Source of the DNA: Flavobacterium sp.
GTDB lineage: Bacteria; Bacteroidota; Bacteroidia; Flavobacteriales; Flavobacteriaceae
Length of the DNA stretch: 20,192 nucleotides
NCBI GenBank assembly: GCA_027483785.1
Contig: JAIXTU010000054.1
Location: forward strand, 1-20,192
Reading direction: 5' to 3'
Position numbers and translations under genes: made by a program
The notes under the pieces: model-generated
What the model was told of the DNA's origin: nothing
The model's database searches: none
The model's input: the letters and a program-made list of their open reading frames with translations, nothing else
Shown: positions 12,885 to 20,155 of the stretch, in pieces
How positions within the stretch are numbered: position 1 is the stretch's first letter
How the letters are laid out: each line of letters begins with the position of its first letter

Positions 12885-15404
12885 TTATCCAGGAAAATCC
12901 CCACCATCGTCGTCACGTTTCGTCGGACGATCTTTATCCGTTTTACTCTTATTAAATCGGTAAGTAAACGACATCGTAATTGTTCGTACGCGCCATTGTT
13001 GCTCAGAGTACGAGTTTAACTGGGGCAAATTGGTTTCATTAATTCGCTTACGACTGTTAAAAACGTCTTGAACATTCAGCGCTAAGGTTCCTTTATCTTT
13101 TAAAATATCTTTACTAAACGCAAGATTCGCGCTAAAAACACCAAGTGACCTACCTTGTGCATTGCGTTGAGGTGCGTTATAAGTACCGTTGGTTTGCCAA
13201 TCGATTCCGTAAGGCAGATTTACTTTAGAATTGATTCTAGAAAACCAACCGAAGGCAATATTGTCGAAATTCTGTGTTACCTCATCTCCTTGTGTATTGG
13301 TGTAGGTGAAATCGCCTTGCGTTTCATTTCGGAATAAATTGAAGTTTGAATTCAAACGCCACCATTTAAATGGATTGTAGTTTAGAGTAAATTCAAAACC
13401 GAAACGGTATTCGGTGGCGAGGTTAATAGGCGTGGTTAAAATTACAGGTACTTGAATGTCTTGGCCACCAACGATAACCGGATTTCCGTTTGCATCTACG
13501 GTATCAGCTCCGTCGACGATAGTGGTTACGAAATCGCCACTTTCTTTACGTACAAACTGAAACGAATCTGTCGTTCTGTTGATGTACATTGATCCGTTTA
13601 GCGTTAATTTTCGCCATCTTTTCAAAAATCCGAAATCCAACGCATCGGTCATTGCCGGATCAAGATCTGGATTTCCTTGAAAAATATTGATGTTCGAAGA
13701 ATAGTTGCTAAACGGGTTTAATTGTCGGCCACGCGGACGGTTAATACGACGGCTGTAACTCAACGACAAATTGGTCTCAGGCGTTATTTCGTACGTTAAA
13801 AAGGCCGAAGGGAAAAAGTTGTTGTAGCGCTTGTTGTTGAAGTTGTTGGTTGTGAGTAAATTAACATCAATGTTTGAATCTTCCCAACGTAAACCAACCA
13901 ATGCCGACCATTTACCAAATTTATTTCCGTACTGCGTATAAAGCGCGTTAACACGTTCTTTGTATTCCAAGTTGTTAGAAAATTGCTGGTATTGGGAGAA
14001 ATTTCCGTTTTCATCGAGACCGCCAACTACGAAGTCTGTTCCCAGAATATTTGTGTCGCCCTTATATCCGGCTTCGAATTGTTGGTTCTTTCCAAAAGGC
14101 ATGACATAATCAATTTGAATGATGTTGCGCTTTTGATTTTGATCGTTAAACGTAAGTTCTTGCAATACAGCAGTATTGTTATTCTCGATAACAGACTCGT
14201 CGTCATCTCTACTGGTTGAAAACGACAAGTCTGCCGTGAGTTTGTGACCTTTTCTTTTGAAATTATGTACAAAGTTCGAGGCGTATTCAATGCTTGAACT
14301 GGCGTTGTCTTGTTCGTTGTTTCGACGCGTAACGAAAGGGTTTTCACGGTTGGCGTCGAAGTTGTTAAATAGAACAGTTTCATCGTTGCTTCCTTCACTG
14401 CTGCGGTAATTCATTTGGTGTGTCCAAGTTGTATTTTCGTCGAGAAGTAAGTCGAAACCAAAGTTGGTGTTATAACTATCGCTTATGCGTTCGTTGTTTC
14501 TTTTTTCATCGATAAAATTTCGGGTTGTGCCGTCTTCATTCAAATATTCGCTGTTGTTTAAGCCGTTGCCTGGATTTTTACGATAGTTGTAACCCGTTGT
14601 TCCAAAAAGATTAAAGAGTTTCGTTTTATAGTTCACATTAGCAGTTAAACCATAGTTGGTTGGTGTACCGCCAGAAGCAATGATCGAACCATTGATTCCA
14701 AGGTTTTTTCCTTTTTTGAGAATGATATTCAACAAACCGCCGCCGCCTTCGCTGTCGTAGCGTGCCGAAGGGTTCGTAACCACTTCTACTTTATCGATTG
14801 CATCGGCAGGAATCTGGCGCAGCGCTTCAGAAATGTTAATCGCATTTGATGGACGCCCATCGATAAGCACACGTACATTTTCATTTCCACGTAAAGTGAT
14901 GGTTCCATCCGTGTCAACAGCTACAGATGGAATATTATCCAAAACGTCGCTAACTGTTCCGCCTTTTACAAGCAAATCCTGTCCCACGTTGTAAACTTTT
15001 TTATCGAGCTTAATTTCAACGGTAGTTTTTTCTGTTCGCAGTTCTACCGTTTCCAACACAGTTGCGTCTTCGACTAGCGAGAAATTGCCTAAGTTGGTGT
15101 TTTCCGTCAGGACTTTTCCTTTGATTTCGACGGCTTTGTAAGAGATGAATTCAATGGTAATGTCGTAGGTACCCAAAACAACGTCAATATTAAAGGCACC
15201 TTTCGCGTCTGTAATTCCACCCGAAACGGCATTGGTGGTAGTGTTTTTGAGCGTAATCGTCGTGTACTCCATTGGTGCTTTAGTTCCTGCATCGAAAACA
15301 CGCCCCGATAATTTTACAGTTTTTCCAGAGTTTTGGGAATAAACACCTAAAGTGCTGAAAATTAGAACGAATGTATAAAACATTCCAGAATATATCTTTC
15401 TCAT
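12885..15404 (-). CDS. TonB-dependent outer-membrane receptor, OMP_b-brl_3 type
   Basis: The 839-residue protein begins with a signal peptide (about 1-23, hydrophobic core YTFVLIFSTLGVYS). A carboxypeptidase-regulatory-like beta-sandwich domain follows (about 31-115, VKLSGRVFDAGTKAPM), then a plug domain (about 125-232, with GTITLRGNENVRVLIDGRPS and the glycine run at 220-223), then a long aromatic-rich beta-barrel to about residue 818 (ending MSFTYRFN). A charged tail of about 21 residues (KSKTDKDRP...) extends beyond the last strand. This is the layout of the Bacteroidota 'outer membrane beta-barrel family protein' group. Such receptors take up ligands using TonB energy, but the ligand is not evident. 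No SusD partner is adjacent, so a classical glycan-uptake pair is unlikely. It has its own promoter box and terminator, and reads away from the CPBP operon. Confidence 0.9.
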   Translation of the reverse strand: MRKIYSGMFYTFVLIFSTLGVYSQNSGKTVKLSGRVFDAGTKAPMEYTTITLKNTTTNAVSGGITDAKGAFNIDVVLGTYDITIEFISYKAVEIKGKVLTENTNLGNFSLVEDATVLETVELRTEKTTVEIKLDKKVYNVGQDLLVKGGTVSDVLDNIPSVAVDTDGTITLRGNENVRVLIDGRPSNAINISEALRQIPADAIDKVEVVTNPSARYDSEGGGGLLNIILKKGKNLGINGSIIASGGTPTNYGLTANVNYKTKLFNLFGTTGYNYRKNPGNGLNNSEYLNEDGTTRNFIDEKRNNERISDSYNTNFGFDLLLDENTTWTHQMNYRSSEGSNDETVLFNNFDANRENPFVTRRNNEQDNASSSIEYASNFVHNFKRKGHKLTADLSFSTSRDDDESVIENNNTAVLQELTFNDQNQKRNIIQIDYVMPFGKNQQFEAGYKGDTNILGTDFVVGGLDENGNFSQYQQFSNNLEYKERVNALYTQYGNKFGKWSALVGLRWEDSNIDVNLLTTNNFNNKRYNNFFPSAFLTYEITPETNLSLSYSRRINRPRGRQLNPFSNYSSNINIFQGNPDLDPAMTDALDFGFLKRWRKLTLNGSMYINRTTDSFQFVRKESGDFVTTIVDGADTVDANGNPVIVGGQDIQVPVILTTPINLATEYRFGFEFTLNYNPFKWWRLNSNFNLFRNETQGDFTYTNTQGDEVTQNFDNIAFGWFSRINSKVNLPYGIDWQTNGTYNAPQRNAQGRSLGVFSANLAFSKDILKDKGTLALNVQDVFNSRKRINETNLPQLNSYSEQQWRVRTITMSFTYRFNKSKTDKDRPTKRDDDGGDFPG

Positions 15405-15430
15405 AGCTTATTTTTCAGGCAATTTGACCG

Positions 15431-15438
15431 CAAAGGTA
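15431..15438 (-). promoter_or_regulatory. promoter -7 box (TACCTTTG) for the TonB-dependent receptor
   Basis: On the minus strand TACCTTTG matches TAnnTTTG exactly and ends 26 bases upstream of the ATG at 15404. A TTTG lies further upstream, but at 25 bases the spacing is longer than the usual 19 to 21. This is the best promoter candidate in the 138-base divergent gap. Confidence 0.55.
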
Positions 15439-15518
15439 GTCCAATGGTTTAAGGCACTTTTGCCAAAGCTTTGTTAAATGAAGTAAGCTACAAGCTTCGA
15501 TATGTTGAGCCGCTGTTG

Positions 15519-15526
15519 TAACTTAG
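15519..15526 (+). promoter_or_regulatory. possible -7 box (TAACTTAG) for the CPBP operon
   Basis: TAACTTAG differs from TAnnTTTG at one position and ends 16 bases before the ATG at 15543, in the preceding TTG-rich context. The match is imperfect and no proper -33 box is seen. Confidence 0.3.
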
Positions 15527-15542
15527 CGCAAAAAGAAAACAA

Positions 15543-16475
15543 ATGAGCAACTTTTTTTCCGTCTCCAATAAACCAGCGTCCGAATTTCTTAGATATTTAC
15601 TAGGCTCTATTTTGGTAATCGTGGCTAGTGTTATAGGGCAAATTCCTTTAATGATTGCCGTCTTAATTCAGTCGGCTAAAGATGGCAAATTGGGCGAACT
15701 GTCGGAAGAAGTTATATATAAGGTATTGGACTCCAACTTGCTGCTGTTTTTGTTGTTGCTTTCTTTTTTAGCAGGCTTAAGCGGACTCTATTTCGCGGTC
15801 CGTTACGTACACCGTTTAGCTTTTGAAACAATTGTTACCGGCCGACCCAAAATTGATTACTCCCGAATTTACTTTGCCTTTGGAATTTGGAGCATTTTTT
15901 CGATCATAACTACAGTAGCGTACGCGCTTTCAGATCCAGAACACTATGTTTTGCAATTCGAACTACTGCCTTTTATCATCTTGTTTCTAATTGCAGTGCC
16001 CATGATTCCTATCCAAACAACTTTAGAAGAATTGCTTTTTAGAGGATATTTAATGCAGGGCTTCGCGACACTGTTTAAGAATCGTTGGTTGCCGTGGATT
16101 CTCACCTCGGTAATCTTCGGCGGATTGCATTTTTTCAATCCAGAAGTCGATAAAATCGGACCTATCATCATGTTTTATTACATCGGAACCGGTTTGTTTT
16201 TAGGATTGATAACATTAATGGATGAGGGTACCGAACTCGCGCTCGGTTTTCACGCAGCAAATAATTTGTGTACCGCATTACTCGTAACTGCCGATTGGAC
16301 AGCCTTTCAAACTCACTCGATCTTTAAAGATTTGTCCGAGCCTTCAGCAGGATTTGAAATTTTTGTCCCACTTGTCATTATTTTCCCTATCTTAACATTC
16401 ATCTTTGCTAAAAAATACAAATGGAAGGGTTGGCGAGAAAAACTTACCGGACCAATTCCTCAAAACGAAATATAA
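15543..16475 (+). CDS. CPBP-family intramembrane glutamic endopeptidase
   Basis: The 310-residue polytopic membrane protein carries all three CPBP (CAAX/Abi, PF02517) motifs: E162-E163-x-x-x-R167 in LEELLFRG, H196 in FGGLHFFNP, and H237-x-x-x-N241 in GFHAANN. These residues form the glutamate-protease active site known from Rce1-type enzymes. About seven hydrophobic segments are visible, and the C-terminus is a short basic and polar tail. Bacterial members act in membrane-protein processing or peptide self-immunity, but for this one neither the substrate nor a peptide partner is evident. It is the first gene of the plus-strand operon. Its TAA overlaps the ATG of menE by one base (TAATG), which suggests translational coupling with an otherwise unrelated enzyme. 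Confidence 0.9.
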   Translation: MSNFFSVSNKPASEFLRYLLGSILVIVASVIGQIPLMIAVLIQSAKDGKLGELSEEVIYKVLDSNLLLFLLLLSFLAGLSGLYFAVRYVHRLAFETIVTGRPKIDYSRIYFAFGIWSIFSIITTVAYALSDPEHYVLQFELLPFIILFLIAVPMIPIQTTLEELLFRGYLMQGFATLFKNRWLPWILTSVIFGGLHFFNPEVDKIGPIIMFYYIGTGLFLGLITLMDEGTELALGFHAANNLCTALLVTADWTAFQTHSIFKDLSEPSAGFEIFVPLVIIFPILTFIFAKKYKWKGWREKLTGPIPQNEI

Positions 16476-17524
16476 TGGAAACACATACAATCAATTACAC
16501 CGACGTGCATCATAAATTTAAACTCAATGGTTTCCATTTAGGAAAAGATGATTTATGCCGCGTAGCCTACAGTTTTATTAAAGAAGGAGCCGATTTTGAA
16601 AAGCCAGTAGGAAACTTTTTGCTCGATTGGTTCGACGATCGCGATTATATTGAAATGGATACTTCCGGAAGCACCGGTTTGCCAAAACGTATTCGCGTTA
16701 AAAAGCAAGCCATGGTTAATTCGGCATTGGCAACAGGTGCGTTTTTTGATTTAATGGAAGGCGATAAAGTACTCCACTGCTTGCCCGCAAAATATGTGGC
16801 AGGAAAAATGATGTTTGTACGCGGATTTGTGCTCGGACTCGACATCGATTTTGTGGCTCCAAGCGCAAAGCCATTGAAAAGCTGCGATACCCAATACGCC
16901 TTTTCAGCAATGGTGCCGTTGCAAGCGCAAAACTCGATTGCCGACTTAAAATGGATCAAGAAGTTAATTGTTGGCGGAGCCAAAATTAGTGCACAACTTG
17001 AGGCCGATTTAATTGCCTCCGGAACGGCCTGTTTTGAAACCTTTGGAATGACAGAAACCGTATCGCATATCGCAGCTAAACCTGTGGGCGACGCCGTTTT
17101 CCAGACCATGTCGAATATAGAAGTTTCCGCCGATGAGCGCGGTTGTCTCGTAATTTCGGCACCCGATATTTCGAACGAGAAAATTGTTTCAAACGATCTT
17201 GTTCAAGTGCATACACCAAACACGTTTACTTGGTTAGGGCGTATCGACAACGTCATAAATTCAGGCGGCATTAAACTTTCTCCAGAATTAATCGAAGAAA
17301 AGTTAGCGCCTAAATTCATCCGCCGGTTCTTTGTGGCTGGGCTGCCCGACGACGAATTAGGGCAACGTTTGGTGTTAGTTGTAGAAGGAGAACCGTACGA
17401 ACTTTCCGAAGACACTTTCAAAAAACTAGACAAATACGAAAAACCCAAGGAAATAATCTTTAAACCTATTTTTAAAGAAACAGGTAACGGAAAAATTATC
17501 CGTCAGGATTCTCTTAACGCGTAA
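16475..17524 (+). CDS. menE: o-succinylbenzoate-CoA ligase (MenE-like AMP-binding enzyme)
   Basis: The 349-residue adenylate-forming enzyme would activate o-succinylbenzoate to its CoA ester in menaquinone synthesis. Motifs in order are the P-loop TSGSTGLPK at 63-71, the A5-type FGMTE at 190-194, the hinge region GRIDNVINSGG at 255-265, and the catalytic lysine K340 in TGNGKIIR. The protein is about 100 to 150 residues shorter than typical acyl-CoA ligases because the N-terminal part is reduced; compact MenE proteins of this size are usual in Bacteroidota. The start is set at the ATG at 16475, which overlaps the CPBP stop. A further in-frame ATG at 16421 lies within that gene and is unlikely. 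The next gene starts 4 bases after the stop. No other men gene is in the window, so the substrate is a family-based assignment. Confidence 0.85.
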   Translation: METHTINYTDVHHKFKLNGFHLGKDDLCRVAYSFIKEGADFEKPVGNFLLDWFDDRDYIEMDTSGSTGLPKRIRVKKQAMVNSALATGAFFDLMEGDKVLHCLPAKYVAGKMMFVRGFVLGLDIDFVAPSAKPLKSCDTQYAFSAMVPLQAQNSIADLKWIKKLIVGGAKISAQLEADLIASGTACFETFGMTETVSHIAAKPVGDAVFQTMSNIEVSADERGCLVISAPDISNEKIVSNDLVQVHTPNTFTWLGRIDNVINSGGIKLSPELIEEKLAPKFIRRFFVAGLPDDELGQRLVLVVEGEPYELSEDTFKKLDKYEKPKEIIFKPIFKETGNGKIIRQDSLNA

Positions 17525-17528
17525 ATAC

Positions 17529-18491
17529 ATGCGCTTATCGATTCTTATATTTTTGTTTATGATGTCTGCCACGAATGCCCAAAATCAGGGAAAAAAAGTA
17601 CTGCCGCCGAAACTTAATCCAGGTGATACCGTAGCGATCGTTGCTACCGCGCGAAAAAATATCACCGACAATCTAAAACCAGCTATTAAGCTGCTGGAAA
17701 GCTGGGGGCTAAAAGTCAAAATCGGAAGTTCTATTGGTTTAGATTACAATCAGTTAGCTGGAACCGACCAACAGCGGGCAGCCGATTTACAAGAGCAATT
17801 CGACAACCCAAATATCAAAGCAGTTTGGTGTGTTCGCGGCGGATATGGCACTGTGCGGATAATCGATAAAATTGATTTCACGGCCTTTAAAAAAAACCCC
17901 AAATGGCTAATTGGTTTTTCCGACGTAACTGTGTTGCACAGCCATCTCAATAATTTAGGATTTGCAAGCATTCACGGATTAATGCCTCTAAATGTGGCTA
18001 CCGCAAGTCCGGCGGCCGTCGAATCGCTTCGAAAAAGTTTGTTCGGACAACCGTTGGAGTACGAAATACCAACCGATTCCGAAAGCCAACTCGGAGCCGC
18101 AGAAGGCGAATTTGTCGGCGGAAACCTCTCAATTCTCTACAGTTTGTTGGGCAGTGACAGTCAGGTGCACTGCGATGATAAAATTCTTTTTCTCGAAGAC
18201 CTCGACGAATACCTGTACCACATCGATCGTATGATGATGAACCTTAAACGCTGTGGCTGTCTCGCTAAATTAAAAGGTGTTGTAGTGGGCGGCATGACAA
18301 AAATGAAAGATAACGAAATTCCGTGGGGCAAAAACGCCAACCAAATTGTTGCCGAACATTTGGAAGGCCTAAACATTCCCGTGGTTTTCGATTTTCCCTC
18401 GGGTCATATTCCCGATAATCGCGCATTAGTGCTGGGCACGCATGCAAAACTCACGGTTAGCAAAGACAAAACGGTTTTACTTTTTGACTAG
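17529..18491 (+). CDS. ldcA: LD-carboxypeptidase, peptidase family S66 (muramoyltetrapeptide carboxypeptidase-like)
   Basis: S66 enzymes remove the terminal D-Ala from murein tetrapeptides during cell-wall recycling. The 320-residue protein shows the Ser-Glu-His triad: S131 in IGFSDVT, E223 in FLEDLDEY and H293 in SGHIPDN. It also has CVRGGYGTVR at 101-110, the conserved glycine-rich turn. Unlike the cytoplasmic E. coli LdcA, it begins with a plausible signal peptide (MRLSILIFLFMMSATNA, cleavage near residue 17), suggesting export to the periplasm. No lipobox Cys is present. It lies 4 bases after menE, and its TAG overlaps the GTG start of yraN (TAGTG). S66 also includes microcin-immunity proteins (MccF-like), but the operon context favours peptidoglycan turnover. 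Confidence 0.88.
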   Translation: MRLSILIFLFMMSATNAQNQGKKVLPPKLNPGDTVAIVATARKNITDNLKPAIKLLESWGLKVKIGSSIGLDYNQLAGTDQQRAADLQEQFDNPNIKAVWCVRGGYGTVRIIDKIDFTAFKKNPKWLIGFSDVTVLHSHLNNLGFASIHGLMPLNVATASPAAVESLRKSLFGQPLEYEIPTDSESQLGAAEGEFVGGNLSILYSLLGSDSQVHCDDKILFLEDLDEYLYHIDRMMMNLKRCGCLAKLKGVVVGGMTKMKDNEIPWGKNANQIVAEHLEGLNIPVVFDFPSGHIPDNRALVLGTHAKLTVSKDKTVLLFD

Positions 18492-18850
18492 TGGCGCAGC
18501 ATAACGACTTAGGAAAAAAAGGCGAAGAAATGGCCGTGACCTACTTGGAAGAACAGGGTTACGAAATTCTGGAGCGCAATTACGTGTACCAAAAATCAGA
18601 GATCGATATCCTAGCACGAATAGGCAATGTTGTCTGTGCTGTTGAAGTGCGAACCCGAAGCAGTGTTGATTTCGGACTGCCCGAAGAAACGGTAAAATCA
18701 AAGAAAATTAACAACCTCCTCCAAGCTGTAAACGCTTTTGCAGAAGATTTAGACGATGAGGTAGAATTCCGTTTCGATATCATTGCGATTGTTAAAAATG
18801 GCGAATCTTTCGACATCAAACACTTACCAGATGCATTTTATCATTTCTAG
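18491..18850 (+). CDS. yraN: YraN/UPF0102 family protein (predicted PD-(D/E)XK nuclease fold)
   Basis: The 119-residue protein matches UPF0102 along its length: HNDLGKKGEEMA at 4-15, LERNYVYQKSEIDILA at 27-42, VEVRTRSS at 51-58 and FRFDIIAIV further on. The E37/D39 and E52-x-R54 pattern corresponds to the predicted nuclease-like active site; E. coli YraN also has VEVRYR here, so the Arg is not a defect. The family's role is unsettled, with a DNA-processing function proposed from the fold. The start is a GTG at 18491, which overlaps the ldcA stop and gives the conserved MAxHN start; the first in-frame ATG would remove the conserved GKKGE region. It is the last gene of the 15543-18850 operon. 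Confidence 0.9.
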   Translation: MAQHNDLGKKGEEMAVTYLEEQGYEILERNYVYQKSEIDILARIGNVVCAVEVRTRSSVDFGLPEETVKSKKINNLLQAVNAFAEDLDDEVEFRFDIIAIVKNGESFDIKHLPDAFYHF

Positions 18851-18854
18851 TTGT

Positions 18855-18862
18855 TATATTTG
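18855..18862 (+). promoter_or_regulatory. promoter -7 box (TATATTTG) upstream of the ACT-domain gene
   Basis: TATATTTG is an exact TAnnTTTG match, identical to the box at 4596-4603. It lies just after the yraN stop. Transcription would start near 18868, giving a leader of about 110 bases to the ATG at 18981, or an almost leaderless message if the TTG at 18870 is the start. Confidence 0.5.
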
Positions 18863-18980
18863 AAACAAATTGTCAGATATACAAGAACGGCGTTTTAGTT
18901 TGGATGAAATTCCACAAAATGTAAATTGGCGTTACATTATTTGGGTGTCGAGCGCGGTTCTTACTAAAAGCAACTCTGTT

Positions 18981-19640
18981 ATGAAAACTATTGCGGCCGT
19001 TGTAGAAAATTACATCAAAACAAAGCCCTTTTTGCTAAACGCACTCGCGCAAGGAATCATCAACTTAACCTCGCTTTCGCGGAATATGTTGCCCGATTTG
19101 CAGCAAGAATTAGGAAAAGACGTAAAACAAGGCGCAATTGTGATGGCACTCAAACGCTTGTCGGAAGATCTCGACTTCCGAATGAATCACAAGATCGTAA
19201 AAGTGCTCAAAAACATCGGAGAAATTACTGTGCGCTCTTCGTTGGTCGATTATACATTTGCGGTTTCCGATACGATTTTGAACAAACAAGCCGATTTAAT
19301 CGCAGATATAAAAAACTACACCGATATTTTTTACACCTCGTCGCGCGGGGTTTCCGAAACCAATATTGTGATCAGCGAATCGGTCAGCCAGCTAGTAGAT
19401 AAGCATTTTGTAGGCGAAAAGCTGCTTCACAAATTCGAGAATCTAGCGTCGATTACCGTAAAGTTACCCAAAGACAACGTGTCGACGCCCGGCGTGTATT
19501 ACTTTATTTTCCAGCGACTTGCGTGGGAAGGAATCATCATCAACGAAGTAATTTCCACGTCATTCGAGTTCACCATTTTAGTTTCCGACGAAGAAGTTGA
19601 TCTTGCTTTTAAAGTCATTAAAGACTTAAAATCGATTTAA
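18981..19640 (+). CDS. uncharacterised protein with C-terminal ACT-like domain
   Basis: The 219-residue protein starts MKTIAAVVENYIK and has no signal peptide or membrane segment, so it is probably cytoplasmic. The N-terminal third is helical, with a segment resembling a small helix-turn-helix (IINLTSLSRN at 26-35). The C-terminal part (about 157-217) reads as an ACT domain: a strand ASITVKLP, then TPGVYYFIFQRLAWEGIIINEVISTS, then the strand FTILVSDEEV and a final helix. This order is like the regulatory domain of aspartokinases, and such proteins may be labelled 'aspartate kinase' although no kinase domain is present. Ligand binding, perhaps of an amino acid, is inference. The frame is open back to a TTG at 18870 (37 more codons); I prefer the ATG because the extension has no recognisable conservation. 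A TATATTTG box lies upstream. Confidence 0.75.
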   Translation: MKTIAAVVENYIKTKPFLLNALAQGIINLTSLSRNMLPDLQQELGKDVKQGAIVMALKRLSEDLDFRMNHKIVKVLKNIGEITVRSSLVDYTFAVSDTILNKQADLIADIKNYTDIFYTSSRGVSETNIVISESVSQLVDKHFVGEKLLHKFENLASITVKLPKDNVSTPGVYYFIFQRLAWEGIIINEVISTSFEFTILVSDEEVDLAFKVIKDLKSI

Positions 19641-19708
19641 TTTTAGAAACGCACATCCGATCAAATACCGCACCTTATTTTACCTCAAAAGTCGAACTTC
19701 CAATAATT

Positions 19709-20144
19709 TAACAAAGGTTTTAAGTTGAAAGTAGGTTTGAAGCCATTCCCGCTTTCCGCTCTAGTCCTCAAAAAACCAGCTGCCTTCAGTCGCGCTGCGG
19801 CGGGCTCCTGGGGTCGCCACCACAGCTGCGCTTCAGTCAAGCTGCTTTTTCTCCGGGCTGCCGCTGCAATCGGGGCTAGGCGTGAGTGCGTTTGGAAAGA
19901 CGTGTTTTCGAGTTGGGTGGGAATCGGATGCATTTTCAAACTTGCCGCAAAGTCGGGAGACTGTTGCGGAGCGCAAGAAATTCGCGAAGCATGTGTAATT
20001 CGGAAAAGGGATTACAGTCTTTTTTTCTATTCTTTCGAAGTCGCAAAATAATTGACGCTTTAATTTGGAATGAAATTGATTGCATTCCGTTGTATGTATA
20101 AGCGTTCCATAAATAACGTGAGTTCGACATAAAAACCTTTGTTA
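19709..20144. repeat. 436-bp segment bounded by 13-bp inverted repeats (possible MITE)
   Basis: TAACAAAGGTTTT at 19709-19721 is the exact reverse complement of AAAACCTTTGTTA at 20132-20144. The ends carry TA/TA, so a TA target-site duplication, as made by IS630/mariner-type elements, would be compatible but cannot be told apart from the repeat itself. No transposase lies inside. The interior holds a GC-rich block (19740-19882) and about 240 bases with no recognisable gene. Confidence 0.45.
19740..19882 (-). repeat. GC-rich flavobacterial-type interspersed repeat
   Basis: Read on the minus strand the block begins CCTAGCCCCGATTGCAGCGG and ends AGAGCGGAAAGCGGGAATGG. Its outer parts are partly self-complementary (AGCC with GGCT, CCCG with CGGG). 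It also has a direct repeat CTTCAGTCnnGCTGC (plus strand, 19784 and 19831) and several GCTGC units. From memory, blocks with these end motifs recur between genes in flavobacterial genomes. An 84-codon minus-strand frame and a 108-codon plus-strand frame run through it, but their Ala/Arg-rich content follows from the GC-rich repeats and I do not call them genes. Confidence 0.55.
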
Positions 20145-20155
20145 GATCGCTTGAA

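Noticed and set aside
14027..14398. 123-codon minus-strand frame inside the TonB receptor gene
   Set aside because: It lies in an alternative frame of the receptor gene. Its Thr/Ser/Leu-rich content is explained by frame-shifted barrel codons, and no start context or domain is seen.
12885..15404. TonB receptor as part of a polysaccharide utilisation locus
   Set aside because: There is no SusD-like gene, glycoside hydrolase, sulfatase or hybrid regulator in the window, and the receptor is of the OMP_b-brl_3 group rather than SusC type.
15543..16475. CPBP protease as bacteriocin immunity or part of a defence system
   Set aside because: No small leader-peptide gene, bacteriocin transporter or toxin is nearby. 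It is coupled to menE, ldcA and yraN instead.
16645..17109. 154-codon minus-strand open frame inside menE
   Set aside because: The menE motifs are intact on the plus strand over the same bases, and the antisense product shows no recognisable domain.
17529..18491. Microcin C immunity (MccF-like) role for the S66 protein
   Set aside because: S66 includes MccF, but the signal peptide and the coupling with menE and yraN favour an envelope role. No microcin genes are present.
18981..19640. Aspartate kinase
   Set aside because: Only an ACT-like domain can be seen. The kinase domain is missing and the length of 219 residues is too short.
19685..19939. 84-codon minus-strand frame through the GC-rich repeat
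   Set aside because: The Ala/Arg-rich peptide follows from GCTGC-type repeats, the opposite strand is equally open, and there is no promoter box or conserved motif.
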